From CAXXOK01 sp964640955 (GTDB taxonomy: Bacteria; Bacillota; Clostridia; Christensenellales; Aristaeellaceae): DNA of 64,000 nucleotides. The notes under the pieces are model-generated. The model saw only the letters and a list, made by a program, of their open reading frames with translations, had not been told where the DNA came from and ran no database searches. The DNA lies in NCBI GenBank assembly GCA_964640955.1, contig CAZXJI010000017.1, forward strand, positions 9,687 to 73,686. Reading direction: 5' to 3'. The position numbers were made by a program, and so were the translations under genes. Of the stretch, positions 60,558 to 64,000 are shown in pieces (within the stretch, counting starts at the first letter, position 1; each line of letters opens with the position of its first letter).

Positions 60558-62270
60558 CTATTCATCCCACTCGCAGATATAGCTGCAGCCCGGGTCCACC
60601 TTCACGGTTTCATAGAAATGGCTGTCGTTCCACGTGCCGTCGAGGTGCTTGTAGAAGTACATCCCGTATCGCTCACGGGCGCTGTAGCTGGGCTGCCCTT
60701 TGTGCCAGTTGCTGTAGTCGTAGGGTTCGCCGGTAACCCATACCCAATTGCCCGTGCGCTCTTCGTCGGAAAGCCCGAAGTACGCCGTGAGGTACCCACT
60801 GTCGCGCATGAATTGATAGACGAACATATTCTCTTCCGCGGTGGTCAACGTGGCGAGGTGCCCTCCCAGCACCTCGCAGAAGGCCTCCGCTTCCACCCAG
60901 GTATGAACCCCTTTATAGATCTGGTAATAGTGCTTCGTCCCATCCGCCGCCGTATAGACGGACGACTTGGGCGACGTTTTATCGTCCCTCAGCTGCTTGG
61001 TGGTGAACCTTTCGAACACCTTCGCGATCTTCTTGGAGGCGTCCTGAAAATCGCCTAACGATTCGAAAATCTCGTTCGCCTGTTCCTGCTCCCCGATGTC
61101 CGCAAGGTACGACGCCCGTTTGTATTCCTGCAGCTGCCGAACGTTTTCGCTCATTTCCGCGAGGCGCTCTTCGCTGTCCGAATAGGCCGAAACCGCTTCA
61201 AAACCGGCCTTCGCCTGCGCATAGTCGCCCGCCTGCGCCAAAGCGTCCGCCGCGGCGTACAGCCCCTCGTCTGTGACCGAGGCCCGCAACTCCGCCGCAA
61301 GCGCCGCGCTGTCCTCGTAATCGCCGAGGGATAAGAACAGAATGCAGGCACGGCCCGGGTCGTCGCCCTGCGCCGCGGTTGCCTGTTCATACACGGACGC
61401 CTGCCGGGCTGCGCCGGAGAAGCTTGCTTTTTCCGCGCTGTCTTCGTAGTCTCCCAACGCCAGGAACAAATCGTAGGCGTCCTCATAATCCCCGCCGGCA
61501 TAATCGCTTTCCGCCTTTTCGTAGGTGGAGCGCAGGGCCAGCAGGCTGAGCACCGAATACAGCTGGTCCGTGGCGTCCTGGCAATCGCCCGCCTCGATGA
61601 ACGCGTCGCGGGCGCCTTCGAGGTCCCCGGCCTCTTTGAGGGCAAGCGCCTTTTGATAGGAAAGCAGGTCCGCCGCGGCCTGTTCCTGCGCCTGAACCAT
61701 TTCGGCGGCCTCCTGCGCACGGTCTTTGCTGTCGTGGAACGTGCCCAGAGACTCGAAAAGCGCCTGTGCGCCCGCGTAATCCCCGGCGTCAAACAGCTCG
61801 TCCGCCTGTTGATACTTGCTGCGCAGAACCTTCATTTTGCACTTGTACAGGTAGGAGCGGCTTTCTTTATAGCTGTTCAGGGAGTCGAAGATCGCCAGGG
61901 CTTCTTCGTACTGCTCCGCCTTGTACAAAGCGACGGCCTCGCTGTAGCTTGCCGCTTTCCACTTCTTCTTGCTGTCGGCGGCGCGGGCGTGGCTGTCGGA
62001 AAACTTGCCCAGGGCCTCGAAGGCTTCGTAGGCTTTCTCGTATTCCTGCGCGTCGTAAAGCGCCTGCGCGGCACCGTACTGTTCCTGCAGAGCGGCGTCT
62101 GCATCGGATTCGTCCGAGGCGGACGCATCGCTGGCCCCCGCGGCTGAAAAAAAGCGCAGTGACCCTGCGCCGCCCTCCTTTTCCACGCCGGTATGGAGGT
62201 TGCATACGAGGGTCATCGAAACAAGCAGGCCGAGCACGACCTTTAGGAGGATCGTTCTGTTCTTTTTCAT
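60558..62270 (-). CDS. Exported TPR-like repeat protein with C-terminal C-type lectin domain
   Basis: 570 aa. It has an N-terminal signal or anchor helix (MKKNRTILLKVVLGLLVSMTL), a short Asp/Ser-rich linker and then eight degenerate repeats of the form Asp-Tyr-x-x-Ala-x-x-x-Phe-x-x-Leu-Gly-x-Tyr-x-Asp-Ser (residues ~75-410). The C-terminal C-type lectin domain (~440-570) carries the Trp-Val-x-Gly-Glu-Pro and Asn-Trp-x-x-Gly-x-Pro motifs, and Cys residues (CEVLGG; CSYICEW) positioned for the domain's disulfides. The WND-like tail is TWNDSHF. It probably binds a carbohydrate at the cell surface. ATG 62270; 45 bp after the next PDG gene. Confidence 0.8.
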   Translation of the reverse strand: MKKNRTILLKVVLGLLVSMTLVCNLHTGVEKEGGAGSLRFFSAAGASDASASDESDADAALQEQYGAAQALYDAQEYEKAYEAFEALGKFSDSHARAADSKKKWKAASYSEAVALYKAEQYEEALAIFDSLNSYKESRSYLYKCKMKVLRSKYQQADELFDAGDYAGAQALFESLGTFHDSKDRAQEAAEMVQAQEQAAADLLSYQKALALKEAGDLEGARDAFIEAGDCQDATDQLYSVLSLLALRSTYEKAESDYAGGDYEDAYDLFLALGDYEDSAEKASFSGAARQASVYEQATAAQGDDPGRACILFLSLGDYEDSAALAAELRASVTDEGLYAAADALAQAGDYAQAKAGFEAVSAYSDSEERLAEMSENVRQLQEYKRASYLADIGEQEQANEIFESLGDFQDASKKIAKVFERFTTKQLRDDKTSPKSSVYTAADGTKHYYQIYKGVHTWVEAEAFCEVLGGHLATLTTAEENMFVYQFMRDSGYLTAYFGLSDEERTGNWVWVTGEPYDYSNWHKGQPSYSARERYGMYFYKHLDGTWNDSHFYETVKVDPGCSYICEWDE

Positions 62271-62315
62271 GTCCGCTTCACTCCCATCCGAATCGTTCCT
62301 AAAAAGAAGGGCCTT

Positions 62316-63296
62316 TTACGGTTCCAGCGTGTCGAGCGGGAACGTGCCCAGCGTGATCAGGCTTGTTACCGTGCGATCATTTTTCTTGTTCCGCGTGATA
62401 TTGGAGTTGATCAGCTCGCCCATAAAGACCAGCTTAACGGAGTTCCCGCCGTCCAGATTCAGCGCTTCCGTGCAGCCGAGGTCCCGCATCCGTTCCGCCG
62501 TCCACACGAGGCCCACGCCGTCGGAACGGCTGTTGCGCCCCTCGATGGTCATGACCAGATAATGGTTGGGGGCGATCATCCCAATGGCCTGCCTGGGGTT
62601 GATGTACTCAAACCGGTCTTCGAGCACCTGCTGGCCGATTTCCCCTTCGCTCAGGAGCACGGGGCCAAAGCACCAGGTGTCCGTAACGCCCTGGGCAATC
62701 AGCTCGTCCGCGTCCACGCTTCCCGCCAGAAACGTCTTCATGCTGCCGTCGGCATACAGCGCGATCAGATCGTAGGTCGGCAGGGAGTAATACGGCTTGG
62801 AGAGCGATTTGTTCGCCAACACGACCCCGTTTTGGATGATGATGCCGGGCAGGCGTTTTTGGTATACGCGAAAGCCGTAAAAATCATCGCTGAAGGCAAG
62901 GATACTCTGAAGCTGCTGGGCAAAAACCTCCGCCCACATGAACTTTCTGCCGATGTGCTCGGGGTTGGTGTGCTGTGTGACGAATTTTGTGCCGGGCGCC
63001 ACCTTGACCTCCGTTTCGTACCAGACCAGGTCCCTGCTTCGTTCCACCACATCCTGAAAACGGCGGATATTGATGAACATATCCTGGTCGATATAGGTCC
63101 ATTCTCCGGCATCGTCGTCGATAACGAGGTAATAGTCCTCCTCGGCATCCGCCGGGAGGAGCCCTTCCTCCGTCAGCGCCGGCGCGGAGTCCCTGAGCGG
63201 GTAGAGGGGCGTAAAGGCGGCCTCCTCGCCAAACGCGGCCGGAACCTGGAGGACCACCATCAAAACAACTGCGACAGCCCAGAATCGCTTTATCAT
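62316..63296 (-). CDS. NAGPA-type phosphodiester glycosidase family protein (DUF2233)
   Basis: 326 aa. A signal peptide (MIKRFWAVAVVLMVVLQVPAAFG) precedes the same fold as the gene at 58568: FYGFRVYQKRLPGIIIQNGVVL, CFGPVLLSEGEI and the closing EALNLDGGNSVKLVF. The two paralogs flank the lectin and Lgt-like genes and are only moderately alike. The N-terminal 80 residues (YIDQDMFINIRRF) differ. ATG 63296 is preceded by AAGGACAGGGTGTT. The 187-bp gap before the next gene has no further feature. Confidence 0.82.
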   Translation of the reverse strand: MIKRFWAVAVVLMVVLQVPAAFGEEAAFTPLYPLRDSAPALTEEGLLPADAEEDYYLVIDDDAGEWTYIDQDMFINIRRFQDVVERSRDLVWYETEVKVAPGTKFVTQHTNPEHIGRKFMWAEVFAQQLQSILAFSDDFYGFRVYQKRLPGIIIQNGVVLANKSLSKPYYSLPTYDLIALYADGSMKTFLAGSVDADELIAQGVTDTWCFGPVLLSEGEIGQQVLEDRFEYINPRQAIGMIAPNHYLVMTIEGRNSRSDGVGLVWTAERMRDLGCTEALNLDGGNSVKLVFMGELINSNITRNKKNDRTVTSLITLGTFPLDTLEP

Positions 63297-63483
63297 AACA
63301 CCCTGTCCTTTTTCACGGATAACGACGCAAAAAGAGCGACGAATTTCTTTGCGAAATGATCGCATACCGGTTACGAGCAAGCCGTCGGGACAGCGCCGGT
63401 CTTTACACGTTACCGACGACCGCGGCCGACCGTTTCCCGGGTCGAAGCAGGCGCAAATGAAAACGCGCTCTTATGCCGCCCGT

Positions 63484-63999
63484 TTAATCTTCACACTGAA
63501 CCCACATGACGGGGCGCATGGTGTTGGTAGGCCAATCCACGTCCTGCATGCCGTAGGCGCTGATCCGGCCGTCAAGACGCATGCCGCACATGTCCAGGTT
63601 GCGGGCGCCGGGCGTGCGCGTCCACCACCGGCAGCTGCCGGTGGTCGGGCTCACGGTGCAACCCTTGGACTTGGCGTATTCGGTGGGGTAGGCAACGCGG
63701 TCCGCGCATTCGGGGAAGAAATGGAGCACTTCCGATTTGCTGAGCAGGTAAATCTTGTCCAGCGTATCGGCGCTTCCGCCCTTCATGCCGTGGGGGTTAT
63801 CGTTTTTCACGGTGGTGGTCAGGATGCATTCCTGCTCCTCCGCGGTAAAGGCTTCCTGCAGAAAATCGCCGTTCATCCACGTGCGCAGATCGGATTTTCC
63901 CCAATACATCGGCACGCGCTTGGGGTAAAAAATCACGGTGTCGATACAGTATTTGCTCAGCAGCATGGCTTTGTTATCCTGAACGTCCAGCACGATCCA
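63484..63999 (-). CDS. DUF6273 domain-containing protein (5' end outside window)
   Basis: The C-terminal 171 residues of a protein open to the window edge (reading W-I-V-L-D-V before the first GTG). It matches DUF6273: the tryptophan-rich WRVL-type start, FLQEAFTAEEQECILTT, IYLLSKSEVLHFFP, WWTRTPG and the final PVMWVQC. The domain appears to be a lectin-like or formylglycine-enzyme-like beta fold, often in surface proteins. Function unknown. It is upstream of the surface cluster and probably part of it. Confidence 0.78.
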   Translation of the reverse strand, partial: WIVLDVQDNKAMLLSKYCIDTVIFYPKRVPMYWGKSDLRTWMNGDFLQEAFTAEEQECILTTTVKNDNPHGMKGGSADTLDKIYLLSKSEVLHFFPECADRVAYPTEYAKSKGCTVSPTTGSCRWWTRTPGARNLDMCGMRLDGRISAYGMQDVDWPTNTMRPVMWVQCED

Positions 64000-64000
64000 T

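Overview
The window looks like the chromosome of an uncultured, moderately high-GC, anaerobic member of the Clostridia (Bacillota), probably gut or rumen associated (possibly the Christensenellales/Aristaeella side; this placement is inference). The reasons are an agrBD peptide-signalling locus, LplB/YtcP-type polysaccharide ABC importers, a glycyl radical enzyme with its activase, consensus sigma-A promoters, strong purine-rich Shine-Dalgarno sites and DUF6273/DUF1861/DUF5317 proteins. There are no plasmid or phage genes. The only mobile-type feature is a 251-bp, ORF-less, inverted-repeat-bounded element at 37590-37840.

Layout. 1-4.7 kb: the end of a solute-binding protein gene, two permeases and a GH5 glycosidase. 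5.0-12.7 kb: an AraC regulator diverging from GH38, GH13, enolase-superfamily dehydratase and RraA-family genes. 12.8-17.4 kb: a second sugar ABC importer with an FAD oxidoreductase, behind an activator-type promoter. 17.4-25.2 kb: an AraC regulator diverging from GH10, SDR dehydrogenase, lactonase, GH2 and UxuA-like genes. An IlvD/Edd dehydratase converges on these at 25.3-27.0 kb. Together, 5-27 kb encodes glycan cleavage, import and what looks like a non-phosphorylative route (dehydrogenase, lactonase, several acid dehydratases, aldolase-like RraA).

28.0-37.4 kb: a LacI-controlled operon of eight minus-strand genes (activase, glycyl radical enzyme, ABC importer, DUF1861, HAD), with perfect ATCAAACGTTTGAT operators at both the operon and lacI promoters. 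37.9-41.6 kb: a peptide quorum-sensing operon (DUF5317 protein, membrane protein, AgrB, unlisted 40-aa AgrD) with no AgrC kinase or AgrA regulator. It ends instead in a membrane-bound GGDEF/HD-GYP cyclic-di-GMP enzyme. 41.9-46.6 kb: a YhgE-like repeat protein and an MMPL/RND transporter diverging from a TetR regulator. 46.6-52.3 kb: a PHP phosphoesterase and a MoxR-DUF58-transglutaminase operon. 52.5 kb: tRNA-Arg(CCG).

52.9-58.0 kb: a TRAP transporter operon for an acidic sugar, with a zinc dehydrogenase, a GntR regulator and the apparent wreck of a fructuronate-reductase gene. 58.6-64 kb: a surface/export cluster with two NAGPA-type phosphodiester glycosidases, an Lgt-like membrane protein, a TPR-like/C-type-lectin fusion and a truncated DUF6273 protein.

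The two best candidates for undescribed biology are the agrBD-HD-GYP operon and the LacI-controlled glycyl radical enzyme operon, whose enzyme has an unusual active-site cysteine context. All family assignments were made by reading motifs, without any database search.
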